NCBI RefSeq assembly: GCF_045679555.1
Contig: NC_092091.1
Location: forward strand, 11,185,918 to 11,249,917
Source: Salvelinus alpinus
Taxonomy: Eukaryota > Chordata > Actinopteri > Salmoniformes > Salmonidae
Reading direction: 5' to 3'
DNA length: 64,000 nt
A program made the position numbers and the translations under genes. A model generated the notes under the pieces. The model was given only the letters and a program-made list of their open reading frames with translations. It was not told the origin of the DNA and ran no database searches. This document shows, one piece after another, positions 1 through 12,560 of the stretch; the first letter of the stretch is position 1, and every line of letters starts with the position of its first letter.

Positions 1-434
1 CCATAAGCATCCTCATCGCGAGTAACGGATCTCACCACCACTATGGCCATAAGCATCCTCATCGCGCGAGTAACGGAAAGGGAAAGTTGAACTGTTGAAC
101 TTTGCCAAAAAGAGTTCAGCGCATTTAGGTCGAACAGATTGTCTGATATTTCTAAAAACAGCAACGACCACTTTTACCAGAGAGTAAATGAATGTCTGAA
201 GGGAAAATGGTAAACATGTAAATTAATGTGCTGCGTGAGTAGAATCAGATCCCACCTCTACCACCAATGGCGCAGGTAAAGTTTTCAGGCCCATAAAAAT
301 AGAATTCAGGCCATCATTGGAAAGAAAATCCATTGGTTTAAAAATGATTAAATGGATTAAAAATCCATTATTTTGTATCCTAATAAGGTAATGTTCCGTT
401 CAGTATTCCCTCGGCTTGTGTTTGTGAAAGCGAC
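1..434. other. rlbp1 intron, left edge
   Basis: No exon is seen here. A segment of about 29 bp beginning CCATAAGCATCC occurs twice, near 1-29 and 48-78. The rest is unremarkable AT-rich intron. Confidence 0.5.
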
Positions 435-3400
435 CTGCAACATGTCCACCATCTTCTTGAGCTCAGTGGGTTTGATGCCGGAGGCCTGCTGCATGGTGAA
501 GCCCTTGAAGTTCTCAATGATGCAGAAACCGTTGATCTGAGTCTCCTCGTTCTCTAGCAACTTCTCCAGGATTACACAGTAGGCACGGAGGATCTGGTGA
601 ACACACACACATAGTCACACACACACACACACATAGTCACACACATATAGTCACACACGTATAGTCACACACACATAGTTACACAGTTGTCAACATTTCA
701 GAATCATTTTAAAAAACGACACCACTCTCTTGATTATGATTTTCAATAATCGAAGCTTTGTTTTAATTGTCTTTCACAGCAACATGACTTAATAGACCAC
801 ACACTGGGTCATAGGTTTCAGGCCAGAAAGACAATTAAAACAAAGCTTCTATTATTGAAAATCATAATCAAGAGAGTGGTGTCGTTTTTTTTATTTTACA
901 TTTTTATGTGATCTCTTTTTGGTTCCAAGCACCCTTTTTACTTGTCTACACAAATGCATTTAGAGTTTAAAAAAAAAATGTATATTTTGAGCATGTTCCC
1001 CCTCCTTTACTGAACGTGAGCGAGGCCTTTTGATAACCACAGATATTTCAATTTAAATTCAAGTTATTATTTATCAAGGGCTTGTCCACCTGATTACAAT
1101 TATCAATAACTCCCATTGCTGCTGTATGTCTATGAAAACATTGCTCCTGCCATGTTTTAGTGCCTTGTGGGGACCACCAATGTATTTCAAATGGGTGCAT
1201 TGTGGGGACCCAGGCCCCCGCTAGACACCTCGTCGAAGGTGATCTCTTCGTAGTCCCAGTTCTCGATGTTGAAGAGCAGCACGATGCGGCCGTACTTGTC
1301 TCTGCTGGACAGGATGCCTGGGTAGCCGGCCTCGATGGTGCTGCGGACAGCCTCGGGGGTCAGGTTCTCAAACAGCTCAGGGTAGTCTCTCCTGAAGCGC
1401 ACGTAACCTGAACACGGACACAGGGTCATCAACATCAGATAGACTCCGTGCCATGTCAGGAGGAGTTAAGCAGACAGGAAGATCAACACATATATGTTGC
1501 TTGGTTGGGTTTAATCAAACTGTATATTTCCTTCCAATGGCAATGTTTAAAATGATCATGTGCATAGCTGACTTAGCCTGGTCCCAAATATTTGTGTGCT
1601 CTCTTGGCAACTCCAACAGTACTTGGCTATACAGCAACATATTGGGGTGGCAGGTAGCCTAGTGGTTAGAGCATTGGGCCAGTAACCTAAAGGTTGCTAG
1701 ATCGAATCCCCGAGCTGACAAGGTAAAAATCTGTCGTTCTACCCCTGAACAAGGCAGTTAACCCACTGTTCCTAGGCTGTCATTGTAAATAAGAATTTGT
1801 TCTTAATTGACTTGCCTAGTTAAATAAAGGTAAACAAATATATATATTTCGGACCAGGCTATAGCGGCCTGTCATTGAAAGATAAAGCAATTTTAACACA
1901 GCTTTAATGAAATAGACAGAAAACTTCACCACTGACATACAGTACAGTAGTTTGTAGGGACCCACCCTTCATGAGGTCAAAGGCTCGGGGCACGTCGTAT
2001 TTCCTGGCGCGGATGAAGCGGACCAGCATGCCGTCAGGCTTCTCTCTGAAGGTTTCCAGCACCCCCTTGGCCAGGTCGTCCCCAGCATCCGCCGTCTCCT
2101 TGATTATTCCCCTCAGCTCCTTGACCGCCAACGCCCGCTTCTCGTCTGTCTCATTCAACTCATCCTTGGCCTGTAGGGAACCAACAACCAAGTCAACCTC
2201 AGAACCGGATGAGGTCTACAACCTCGGAACCGGATAAGGTCTACAACCTCGGAACCGGATAAGGTCTACAACCTCGGAACCGGATGAGGTCTACAACCTC
2301 AGAACACACACACCTTCACAGTCGTGAAGAGGGCACGGCAGTGCCTCTTCCCCCTCAGAAGACTGAAAAGATTTGGCATGGGCCCTCGGATCCTCAAAAA
2401 GTTCTACAGCTGCACCATTGAGAGCAGCGTGACTGGCTGCATCACCACTTGGTATGGCAAATACATCTCCATTGACCGCAATGCGCTACAGAGGGTGGTG
2501 CGGACAGCCCAGTACATCATTGGGGCCGAGGTCCCTGCCATCCAATACCTCTATATCAGGTGTTGTCAGAGGAACGCCCGAAAAATTGCCCGACTCCAGC
2601 CAACCAAACAATAAGACTACTAAATAGCCAGACTGCTAACTAGTCAATCAATGGTACTATTTGCACTGAGCCTACGCACACTCACTAGACTATAGACAGT
2701 GCATTCAAAGTATTCAGACCCCTTGACATTTTGTTACGTTACAGCCTTATTCTAAAATGGGTTAAATAAAACTATTTCCTCAGCAATCTACACACAATAC
2801 CACATAATGACAAAGCGAAAACAGGTTTAGACATTTTTGCAAATGTATTAAATATAAAAAAACAGAAATACCTTATTTACATAAGTATTCAGACCCTTTG
2901 CTATGAGACTCGAAATTGAGCTCAGGTGTATCCTGTTTCCATTAGTCATCCTTGAGATGTTTCTACAACTTGATTGGAGTCCACCTGTAAAAAATGTAAT
3001 TGATTGGACATGATTTGGAAAGGCGCATACCTGTCTATATAAGGTCCCACAGTTGACAGTGCATGTCAGAGCAAAAACCAAGCCATGAGGTCGAAGGAAT
3101 TATACGTAGAGCTCCGAGACAGGATTGTGTCGAGGAACAGATCTGGGGAAGGGTACAGAAAACTTTCTGCAGCATTGAAGGTCCCCAACAACACAGTGGC
3201 CTCATCATTCTTAAGTGGAAGAAGTTTGAAACCAAGAATCTTCCTAGAGCTGGCCACCTGGCCAAACTGAGCAATCGGGGGAGAAGGGCCTTGGTCAGGG
3301 AGATGATCAAGAACCCGATGGTCACTCTGACAGAGCCCCAGAGGTCCTCTGTGAAGATAGGAGAACCTTCCAGAAGGACAACCATCTCTGCAGCACTCCA

Positions 3401-6400
3401 CTAATCAGGCCTTTATGGTAGAGTGGCCAGACAGAAGCCACTCCTCAGTAAAAAACACATGACAGCCCGCTTGGAGTTTGCCAAAAGGTACCTAAAGGAC
3501 TCTCAGACCATGTGAAACAAGATTCTCTGGTCTGATGAAACCAAGATTGAACTGTTTGTGTCACGTCTGGAGGAAACCTGGCAACATCCCTACAGTGAAG
3601 CATGGTGGTGGCAGCATCATGCTCTGGGGATGTTTTTCAGCGACAGGGACTGGCAGACTAGTAAGGATCGAGGGAAAGATGAACGGAGCAAAATGCAGAG
3701 AGATACTTGATGAAAACCTGCTCCAGAGCGCTCAGGACCTCAGACTGGGGCGAAGGTTCACCTTCCAACAGGACAACGAACCGAAGCACACAGCCAAGAC
3801 AACGCAGGAGTGTGTGTAGATTGATGAGGGGGGAAAAAACAATTTAATCAATTTTAGAATAAGGCTGTAACGTTAAAAAAAATTGGAAAACGTCAAGGGG
3901 TCTGAATACTTTCCAAATGCACTGTATACAAACCATGTACACACTCACACACACTGCATTGACACTCCCACACAAAACCCACACACATTCACATACACAC
4001 GCACACACATAACACACACCGACACAACACAAACACACATACACATTACACACACTCACACACACACTTTTACGCTCATCATTTGCTGCTGCTACTCTGT
4101 TCTTTATTTTACTCTTATTATTATCTATCCTGATGCCTAGTCACTTTACCCTGCCTTCATGTACATATCTACCTTATTATTATCTATCCTGATGTCTGGT
4201 CACTTTACCCTGCCTCCATGTACATATCTACCTCAAATACCTTATTATTATCTATCCTGATGCCTAGTCACTTTACCCTGCCTTCATGTACATATCTACC
4301 TCAAATACCTTATTATTATCTATCCTGATGCCTAGTCACTTTACCCTGCCTTCATGTACATATCTACCTCAAATACCTTATTATTATCTATCCTGATGCC
4401 TAGTCACTTTACCCTGACTTCATGTACATATCTACCTCAAATAACTTATTATTATCTATCCTGATGCCTAGTCACTTTACCCTGCTTTCATGTACATATC
4501 TACCTCAAATAACTTATTATTATCTATCCTGATGCCTAGTCACTTTACCCTGCTTTCATGTACATATCTACCTCATTATTATCTATCCTGATGCCTAGTC
4601 ACTTTACCCTGCCTTCATGTACATATCTACCTTATTATTATCTATCCTGATGCCTAGTCACTTTACCCTGCCTTCATGTACATATCTACCTTATTATTAT
4701 CTATCCTGATGCCTAGTCACTTTACCCTGCCTTCATGTACATATATACCTCAAATACCTTATTATTATCTATCCTGATGCCTAGTCACTTTACCCTGCCT
4801 TCATGTACATATCTACCTTATTATTATCTATCCTGATGCCTAGTCACTTTACCCTGCCTTCATGTACATATCTACCTTATTATTATCTATCCTGATGCCT
4901 AGTCACTTTACCCTGCCTTCATGTACATATATACCTCAAATACCTTATTATTATCTATCCTGATGCCTAGTCACTTTACCCTGCCTTCATGTACATATCT
5001 ACCTTATTATTATCTATCCTGATGCCTAGTCACTTTACCCTGCCTTCATGTACATATCTACCTTATTATTATATATCCTGATGCCTAGTCACTTTACCCT
5101 GCCTTCATGTACATATATACCTCAAATACCTTATTATTATCTATCCTGATGCCTAGTCACTTTACCCTGCCTTCATGTACATATCTACCTTATTATTATC
5201 TATCCTGATGCCTAGTCACTTTACCCTGCCTTCATGTACATATCTACCTTATTATTATCTATCCTGATGCCTAGTCACTTTACCCTGCCTTCATGTACAT
5301 ATCTACCTCAAATACCTTATTATTATCTATCCTGATGCCTAGTCACGTTACCCTGCCTTCAGGTACATATCTACCTCAAATACCTTATTATTATCTATCC
5401 TGATGCCTAGTCACTTTACCCTGCCTTCATGTACATATCTACCTCAAGTACCTTATTATTATCTATCCTGATGTCTAATCACTTTACCCTGCCTTCATGT
5501 ACATATCTACCTCAAATACCTTATTATTATCTATCCTGATGCCTAGTCACTTTACCCTGCCTTCATGTACATATCTACCTTATTATTATCTATCCTGATG
5601 CCTAGTCACTTTACCCTGCCTTCATGTACATATCTACCTCAAATACCTTATTATTATCTATCCTGATGCCTAGTCACTTTACCCTGCTTTCATGTACATA
5701 TCTACCTCAAATAACTTATTATTATCTATCCTGATGCCTAGTCACTTTACCCTGCTTTCATGTACATATCTACCTCATTATTATCTATCCTGATGCCTAG
5801 TCACTTTACCCTGCCTTCATGTACATATCTACCTTATTATTATCTATCCTGATGCCTAGTCACTTTACCCTGCCTTCATGTACATATCTACCTTATTATT
5901 ATCTATCCTGATGCCTAGTCACTTTACCCTGCCTTCATGTACATATATACCTCAAATACCTTATTATTATCTATCCTGATGCCTAGTCACTTTACCCTGC
6001 CTTCATGTACATATCTACCTTATTATTATCTATCCTGATGCCTAGTCACTTTACCCTGCCTTCATGTACATATCTACCTTATTATTATCTATCCTGATGC
6101 CTAGTCACTTTACCCTGCCTTCATGTACATATCTACCTTATTATTATCTATCCTGATGCCTAGTCACTTTACCCTGCCTTCATGTACATATATACCTCAA
6201 ATACCTTATTATTATCTATCCTGATGCCTAGTCACTTTACCCTGCCTTCATGTACATATCTACCTTATTATTATCTATCCTGATGCCTAGTCACTTTACC
6301 CTGCCTTCATGTACATATCTACCTTATTATTATATATCCTGATGCCTAGTCACTTTACCCTGCCTTCATGTACATATATACCTCAAATACCTTATTATTA

Positions 6401-9192
6401 TCTATCCTGATGCCTAGTCACTTTACCCTGCCTTCATGTACATATCTACCTTATTATTATCTATCCTGATGCCTAGTCACTTTACCCTGCCTTCATGTAC
6501 ATATCTACCTTATTATTATCTATCCTGATGCCTAGTCACTTTACCCTGCCTTCATGTACATATCTACCTCAAATACCTTATTATTATCTATCCTGATGCC
6601 TAGTCACGTTACCCTGCCTTCAGGTACATATCTACCTCAAATACCTTATTATTATCTATCCTGATGCCTAGTCACTTTACCCTGCCTTCATGTACATATC
6701 TACCTCAAGTACCTTATTATTATCTATCCTGATGTCTAATCACTTTACCCTGCCTTCATGTACATATCTACCTCAAATACCTTATTATTATCTATCCTGA
6801 TGCCTAGTCACGTTACCCTGCCTTCAGGTACATATCTACCTCAAATACCTTATTATTATCTATCCTGATGCCTAGTCACTTTACCCTGCCTTCATGTACA
6901 TATCTACCTCAAGTACCTTATTATTATCTATCCTGATGTCTAATCACTTTACCCTGCCTTCATGTACATATCTACCTCAAATACCTTATTATTATCTATC
7001 CTGATGCCTAGTCACTTTACCCTGCCTTCATGTACATATCTACCTTATTATTATCTATCCTGATGCCTAGTCACTTTACCCTGCCTTCATGTACATATCT
7101 ACCTCAAATACCTTATTATTATCTATCCTGATGCCTAGTCACTTTACCCTGCTTTCATGTACATATCTACCTCAAATAACTTATTATTATCTATCCTGAT
7201 GCCTAGTCACTTTACCCTGCTTTCATGTACATATCTACCTCATTATTATCTATCCTGATGCCTAGTCACTTTACCCTGCCTTCATGTACATATCTACCTT
7301 ATTATTATCTATCCTGATGCCTAGTCACTTTACCCTGCCTTCATGTACATATCTACCTTATTATTATCTATCCTGATGCCTAGTCACTTTACCCTGCCTT
7401 CATGTACATATATACCTCAAATACCTTATTATTATCTATCCTGATGCCTAGTCACTTTACCCTGCCTTCATGTACATATCTACCTTATTATTATCTATCC
7501 TGATGCCTAGTCACTTTACCCTGCCTTCATGTACATATCTACCTTATTATTATCTATCCTGATGCCTAGTCACTTTACCCTGCCTTCATGTACATATCTA
7601 CCTCAAATACCTTATTATTATCTATCCTGATGCCTAGTCACTTTACCCTGCCTTCATGTACATATCTACCTTATTATTATCTATCCTGATGCCTAGTCAC
7701 TTTACCCTGCCTTCATGTACATATCTACCTCAAATACCTTATTATTATCTATCCTGATGCCTAGTCACGTTACCCTGCCTTCAGGTACATATCTACCTCA
7801 AATACCTTATTATTATCTATCCTGATGCCTAGTCACTTTACCCTGCCTTCATGTACATATCTACCTCAAGTACCTTATTATTATCTATCCTGATGTCTAA
7901 TCACTTTACCCTGCCTTCATGTACATATCTACCTCAAATACCTTATTATTATCTATCCTGATGCCTAGTCACTTTACCCTGCCTTCATGTACATATCTAC
8001 CTTATTATTATCTATCCTGATGCCTAGTCACTTTACCCTGCCTTCATGTACATATCTACCTTATTATTATCTATCCTGATGCCTAGTCACTTTACCCTGC
8101 CTTCATGTACATATCTACCTCAAGTACCTGGTACTGCTACTCCCTGTATATATATATTTACATTCTTTTGTATTTAATTGTATTCTTCTTGTGTCATTAT
8201 TTCACGGTAATGTCTACACCAGTTGTATGTGATTTGATTTGTGGTTGCACTTGAGTTTGTAGTTGGGCTTAAGATGTGAAGTGAATCTACAGTGTGAGGC
8301 TTGTGAGAGAGTGACCACAGACCTTCTGCACTGTGTGGTCAGGCAGCTTGGCGCAGGGTCCGAACACGGGACCGTGGTCCTTGACCGTGAGGCGCTCCAG
8401 CTTGGCCCTGAGAGCCTGCTCCTCCTCCGACACCATACGGAACGTTCCACTCTGAGTAGAGAGGGGGGGGAGGCAACCATGACTTGCCAACAAAAACACC
8501 ATTAGCTCACAAGACTACCTTACAAAAAGTAGGTTTAAACCTAGTTTAATCCAGGGCGTAAGGCCAAAAACTCAATCCAAAAGGAGGCCTGTATCTATGG
8601 GCTTCAGTGTTAGCGTTGGCTAATCTCCCTCACATGAGCGCAGCAAGGCCTGGTAAACCTGTGACTGAGATCTGCGATTAGGGGTTAATGCTAGCGATTG
8701 ACGGCATCCAGTGCTAATGTGCCTGAGAAATGTGGAACTGCCATTGTCCATGGCGTATGTCGTTATGTGGTGTTGGAGTCCTAGAAACACAATCTATAGA
8801 ACAGATATCCCCATTCAAGTCAACGTTCCCTGACGGCCGGGCTGTCTGGCGGCCATATTGAGTGTCATTCTGTTTCTGCTGTTTGACTAACCATGATGTG
8901 AAACGCAAAGGAAGAATATAATGACAGAGTAAGAGTATCTATTGTGGATTACATCCTCGTAAGGACCTTGATGGTAGATTGTTTCTGCTCTGCAATGGAT
9001 GAAAAATAACCACCTGAACAGAACTTGTCAGAACTGACTCTTAAGTTCAACATGTCTCTACATTCATCAGACTTGATACTTTTGACATTGATCTGCAATT
9101 ACAAACACCACTGAATGTGTTTGAATTATTGCAGTGGGGCATGTAAGCCTGTTGCACACCAAGAGAGGAGATGTACTTACCACGACAGCCAT
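435..9192 (-). CDS. rlbp1: Retinaldehyde-binding protein 1 (CRALBP), 3' part off the left edge
   Basis: CRALBP carries 11-cis-retinal and 11-cis-retinol in the cytosol of retinal pigment epithelium and Mueller glia. Coding exons seen, in transcript order: 9181-9192 (MAVV), 8323-8451 (FRMVSEEEQ, then [10 protein letters not shown]), 1966-2170 (KDELNE, helical CRAL-TRIO N domain with FIRARKYDV), 1229-1407 ([26 protein letters not shown]) and 435-593 ([19 protein letters not shown]). All junctions have GT-AG and keep frame: 684 nt, 228 codons. Human RLBP1 has 317 residues, so about 90 C-terminal residues lie left of position 1. The ATG exon has an acceptor at 9225, so there is an upstream non-coding exon that I could not place. 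The 6.1 kb intron between 2170 and 8323 is filled by transposon and satellite DNA. Sequence alone does not show which fish paralogue this is. Family identification is near certain; no break is seen. Confidence 0.95.
601..686. repeat. CA-rich microsatellite with ATAGTCAC units
   Basis: Interrupted (AC)n with repeated ATAGTCACAC blocks, directly upstream of the acceptor of the rlbp1 exon ending at 435. Confidence 0.8.
711..890. repeat. 65-bp near-perfect inverted repeat (foldback) in rlbp1 intron
   Basis: The left arm, 711-775, and right arm, 826-890, are reverse complements over 65 bp with one mismatch (C against A beside AAGCTT). They are separated by a 50-nt spacer. The arms begin AAAAAACGACACCACTC. 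Transcribed from either strand this would form a long hairpin. It looks like a young foldback or MITE-type element, but I recognise no family. Confidence 0.85.
1644..1832 (+). mobile_element. tRNA-derived SINE (salmonid type)
   Basis: The head GGTGGCAGGTAGCCTAGTGG resembles a pol III A box, followed by a B-box-like GGTTGCTAGATCGAATCC. The tail, GTAAATAAGAATTTGTTC then TTAAATAAAGG, is the one shared by salmonid SINEs and the LINE 3' ends in this window. It lies in an rlbp1 intron, antisense to the gene. Confidence 0.85.
2196..2302. repeat. 25-bp tandem repeat, about 4 copies
   Basis: Unit AACCGGATAAGGTCTACAAC plus CTCGG. It lies immediately outside the rlbp1 exon ending at 2170. Confidence 0.85.
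2318..2695 (+). mobile_element. LINE 3' fragment, Rex1-like reverse transcriptase C-terminus
   Basis: The plus-strand frame reads [20 protein letters not shown], then [12 protein letters not shown] and RVVRTAQYI. This matches the C-terminal part of the larger LINE at 40.6-43.4 kb on the opposite strand. It continues into 3' UTR sequence, is cut by a Tc1 element at 2696, and resumes at 3926. Confidence 0.8.
2696..3925 (+). mobile_element. Tc1-like transposon, internally deleted
   Basis: Inverted termini read ACAGTGCATT..AAAGTATTCAGACCCC at the left and the complement at the right, with TA next to the right end. The transposase begins at 3085 ([17 protein letters not shown], paired HTH region) and continues in shifted frames through [17 protein letters not shown] and [14 protein letters not shown] to [13 protein letters not shown]. 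There it jumps to the 3' terminus, so the last catalytic acidic residue region is missing. Non-autonomous. It inserted into the LINE 3' fragment. Confidence 0.9.
3926..4104 (+). mobile_element. LINE 3' UTR continuation, CA-rich
   Basis: ACACACTGCATTGACACTCC and interrupted CA repeats follow the Tc1 element. I read this as the same LINE 3' UTR that was split by that insertion; it leads into the satellite array. Confidence 0.6.
4105..8131 (+). repeat. 4 kb satellite array derived from a LINE 3' UTR
   Basis: Roughly 65 units containing TATCCTGATGCCTAGTCACT and CTTCATGTACATATCTACC. There are two main unit lengths, with and without a TCAAATACC block. Rare variants recur at matching spacing: ATTATATATCC near 5065 and 6330, and CACGTTACCCTGCCTTCAGG near 5346 and 6607. 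This shows an internal duplication of about 1.26 kb. The array sits between LINE 3' fragment sequence and a LINE-like end, inside an rlbp1 intron. Confidence 0.93.
8132..8215 (+). mobile_element. LINE-like 3' terminal sequence after the satellite
   Basis: GGTACTGCTACTCCCTGTAT then ATATATTTACATTC is the non-repeated end of the element whose 3' UTR was amplified. Inferred from continuity. Confidence 0.5.
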
Positions 9193-9224
9193 TTCTTCAG
9201 TTGTTTAGAGCCGCTACGTACTCA

Positions 9225-9682
9225 CTGGAAAAAAAGATGGATTTGATTATTCACGGTTGGAGAACATTGGATTCCAGGAAAACTTGAAAAAATAAAACAA
9301 TGAATTTATTGTGCTCCAGGCTTACGCTCCATCTCAACCCCCTCAGCATTTGTTACACTTCAGCTCCTACACATTGTTTTTTCATCTCATTCTCCTTCTA
9401 TTTTTAGGTTACCTACATTTCAGGATAATTTCCCGGAAGTACATGTTTTGATCCAGCTGCCAACAAAACATATCTACGTTTTCTAATTCTATATGTCCCA
9501 AATGGCACCCTATTCCCTATATAGTGCACTACTTTTGACCAGAGACTTATGGGACTTGGTCAAAAATAGCTCACTACGTAGTGAATTGGGTGCAATTTGA
9601 GACGCAGACCTGTTTGAAACAGTGATGACATTCATACAGTCCATTATCTTTTTTACTACATTGTTTACAATTCTGTGTATTC
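9225..9682. other. rlbp1 5' flank or intron; no gene
   Basis: It contains an acceptor (TTTTTTTCCAG on the minus strand) for the ATG exon, then AT-rich sequence. A common salmonid dispersed repeat lies at about 9493-9610 (TATATAGTGCACTACTTTTG), also found near 61794. No promoter is identified. Confidence 0.5.
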
Positions 9683-10328
9683 TTTATATAGCTAGCAGGC
9701 TGTATCTAATACAACACCAGACTCTTTATATAGCAGGCTGTATCTAATACAACACCAGACTCTTATATAGCAGGCTGTATCTAATATAACACTAGACTCT
9801 TTATATAGCAGGCTGTATCTAATACAACACCAGACTCTTATATAGCAGGCTGTATCTAATACAACACCAGACTCTTATATAGCAGGCTGTATCTAATACA
9901 ACACCAGACTCTTATATAGCAGGCTGTATCTAATATAACACTAGACTCTTTATATAGCAGGCTGTATCTAATACAACACCAGACTCTTATATAGCAGGCT
10001 GTATCTAATACAACACCACTCTTTATATAGCTAGCAGGCTGTATCTAATACATCACCATACTCTTATATAGCAGGCTGTATCTAATACAACACCAGACTC
10101 TGTATATAGCAGGCTGTATCTAATACAACACCAGACTCTTTATATAGCAGGCTGTATCAAATACAACACCAGACTCTTATATAGCAGGCTGTATCTAATA
10201 CAACACCAGACTCTTATATAGCAGGCTGTATCTAATACAACACCAGACTCGTATATAGCTAGCAGGCTGTATCTAATACAACACCAGACTCTTATATAGC
10301 AGGCTGTATCTCATACAACACCAGACTC
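9683..10328. repeat. Minisatellite, 36-38 bp unit, about 17 copies
   Basis: Unit AGCAGGCTGTATCTAATACA then ACACCAGACTCTTATAT, with small length variants (optional GCTA). Confidence 0.92.
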
Positions 10329-10439
10329 GATCATGATATCACTGACTCTGTAGCACAGTTGTTGTATGAACAGTGTCAGTCAAAGTGTGCAATTGATCTA
10401 GTGCATTCAGATAGACAAAGCTAGCATTAAAATCATCCA

Positions 10440-11045
10440 GAGCTTCACATGCAGCCAAAGCTTCCCTGGATTTGTGACCGATCTTCACATGCAGCCAAAG
10501 CTTCCCTGGATTTGTGACTGAGCTTCACATGCAGCCAAAGCTTCCCTGGATTTGTGACTGAGCTTCACATGCAGCCAAAGCTTCCCTGGATTTGTGACTG
10601 AGCTTCACATGCAGCCAAAGCTTCCCTGGATTTGTGACTGAGCTTCAACATGCTGCCAAAGCTTCCCTGGATTTGTGACCGAGCTTCACATGCTGCCAAA
10701 GCTTCCCTGGATTTGTGACTGAGCTTCACATGCAGCCAAAGCTTCCCTGGATTTGTGACTGAGCTTCACATGCAGCCAAAGCTTCCCTGGATTTGTGACT
10801 GAGCTTCACATGCAGCCAAAGCTTCCCTGGATTTGTGACTGAGCTTCACATGCAGCTAAAGCTTCCCTGGATTTGTGACTGAGCTTCAACATGCTGCCAA
10901 AGCTTCCCTGGATTTGTGACCGAGCTTCACATGCTGCCAAAGCTTCCCTGGATTTGTGACTGAGCTTCACATGCAGCCAAAGCTTCCCTGGATTTGTGAC
11001 TGAGCTTCACATGCAGCCAAAGCTTCCCTGGATTTGTGACTGAGC
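10440..11045. repeat. Minisatellite, 40-bp unit, about 15 copies
   Basis: Unit GAGCTTCACATGCAGCCAAA then GCTTCCCTGGATTTGTGACT. A variant pair (AACATGCTGCC, then CATGCTGCC) occurs twice, near 10645-10700 and 10890-10940, suggesting an internal block duplication of about 240 bp. Confidence 0.93.
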
Positions 11046-11763
11046 CAACTAGAGGGCTCCGCTACCAAAGCTCTGAAAGCACTGGAGTCAAATGCATCAT
11101 TAGTCAGAGCTACAGCCAGTGGATTCCCAAGTCCTCAATCAGGCACAACAAGGAAGCTAAAACATTCCCACCTGTCCACGTTGAGATATGCACTATCAAC
11201 CACAAAGTATTCAAAGCTCTACTGTTTATCAGATTTAACCGTCAGCTTTCAACAATCGATCCTGCAGACAAAGCACTGTTCTGCCTTTGTAAAATATGAG
11301 AGCAAGATTTAATGCAATACCAATCAATTTTCACTTCTTCCTCTGAGCAAAGAAACTTCCCCCATCTGGGCTCCACTGGGTGGCAACACTCCACTGGGTC
11401 CATCAGAACTGCCAAACCCCCAGCAGGGTTTGGAATGCACCACCCCCTAGGTGTCAGGGAGACGGGTCACAGTGGGTACCCCACATCGGAGGCTCCCCGA
11501 TCGGGGAAGAGGTTGAGCCTTACCTGGGGATGGAAGAGGCTGGGCGCTGCCGAAAGTCACAGGAGTCCGTGTGTGGAGCAGGACGGCGGGGCCCTGGGAT
11601 TGTTAACTTGGGGATTAGTGTCGTCACACTGGATTACGCCCATCAGATTTCTCTGATAATCAGCATAAAGTGGAAGGAGGGACAAGAAATGAGGGCAATG
11701 ACGATGGGCCAATAGAAGAGGTGAAGGAGGGGTTAGAGCAATGACGATGGGCCAATAGAAAGG
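11046..11763. other. Non-coding stretch, no gene recognised
   Basis: There are open frames of about 110 codons on the plus strand (11312-11715), but no recognisable domain, no splice context and no homologue known to me. I treat them as chance. Confidence 0.4.
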
Positions 11764-12205
11764 TAGGGGTTAGGGTGGACTATAGTTACATAAGAGTGAA
11801 GGTAGGGGTTAGGGTGGACTATAGTGACATGTGGGTGAAGGTAGGGGTTAGGGTGGACTATAGTGACATGTGGGTGAAGGTAGGGGTTAGGGTGGACTAT
11901 AGTGGCATGTGGGTGAAGGTAGGGGTTAAGGTGGACTATAGTAACATGTGGGTGAAGGTAGGCGTTAGGGTGGACTATAGTGACATGTGGGTGAAGGTAG
12001 GGGTTAGGGTGGACTATAGTAACATGTGGGTGAAGGTAGGGGTTAGGGTGGACTATAGTAACATATGGGTGAAGGTAGGGGTTAGGGTGGACTATAGTGA
12101 CATGTGGGTGAAGATAGGGGTTAGGGTGGACTATAGTGACATGTGGGTGAAGGTAGGGGTTAGGGTGGACTATAGTAACATGTGGGTGAAGGTAGGGGGT
12201 GAGGT
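11764..12205. repeat. Minisatellite, 39-bp G-rich unit, about 11 copies
   Basis: Unit GTGAAGGTAGGGGTTAGGGT then GGACTATAGTGACATGTGG. Because 39 is a multiple of three, it stays open on both strands (13-residue repeats VGVRVDYSDMWVK and its complement). Each unit carries GGGGTTAGGG, which is telomere-like and G-quadruplex-prone. No evidence of real translation. Confidence 0.93.
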
Positions 12206-12560
12206 GAGATGAGACGTTGTAATTGAAAGGATACACTTTTACGTAAGCGGTGGTTTGAGGAGAGTTGAAAAAGGCGGGAGGCATTTAGAAGGTGAGGGGT
12301 AGTTGATTGCACTCCAATGCTTCATGGAACAAGTGAAAATGAGCTATTGTAAATAGTCTCTCTGTGGTCTGCAACATGAACAGAGCTCTGGAGAGAGGGA
12401 GGTTCAGACCCACGCTTCACATGTAGCACCATGTGTGTGACTGTGGGATCTGTCTATATAGGATCAGATCCCATCGCTGCCACCAATTGCACAGCCAGGT
12501 AAAGTGTTCAGGATATCAATAGAACTGGATTATCATATAAAGGAGGGATCTTCACCAAGA
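12206..12560. other. Spacer, no gene seen
   Basis: Unique-looking sequence. It contains a GATCAGATCCCATCGCTGCC stretch similar to one at about 245-272, perhaps a dispersed repeat. Confidence 0.35.

Noticed and set aside
4105..8131. CRISPR-like array
   Set aside because: There are no unique spacers; units are contiguous tandem repeats in a vertebrate intron.
11733..12284. 183-codon minus-strand frame of HPNPYLHPHVTIV repeats
   Set aside because: Produced by a 39-bp minisatellite; opposite strand is equally open.
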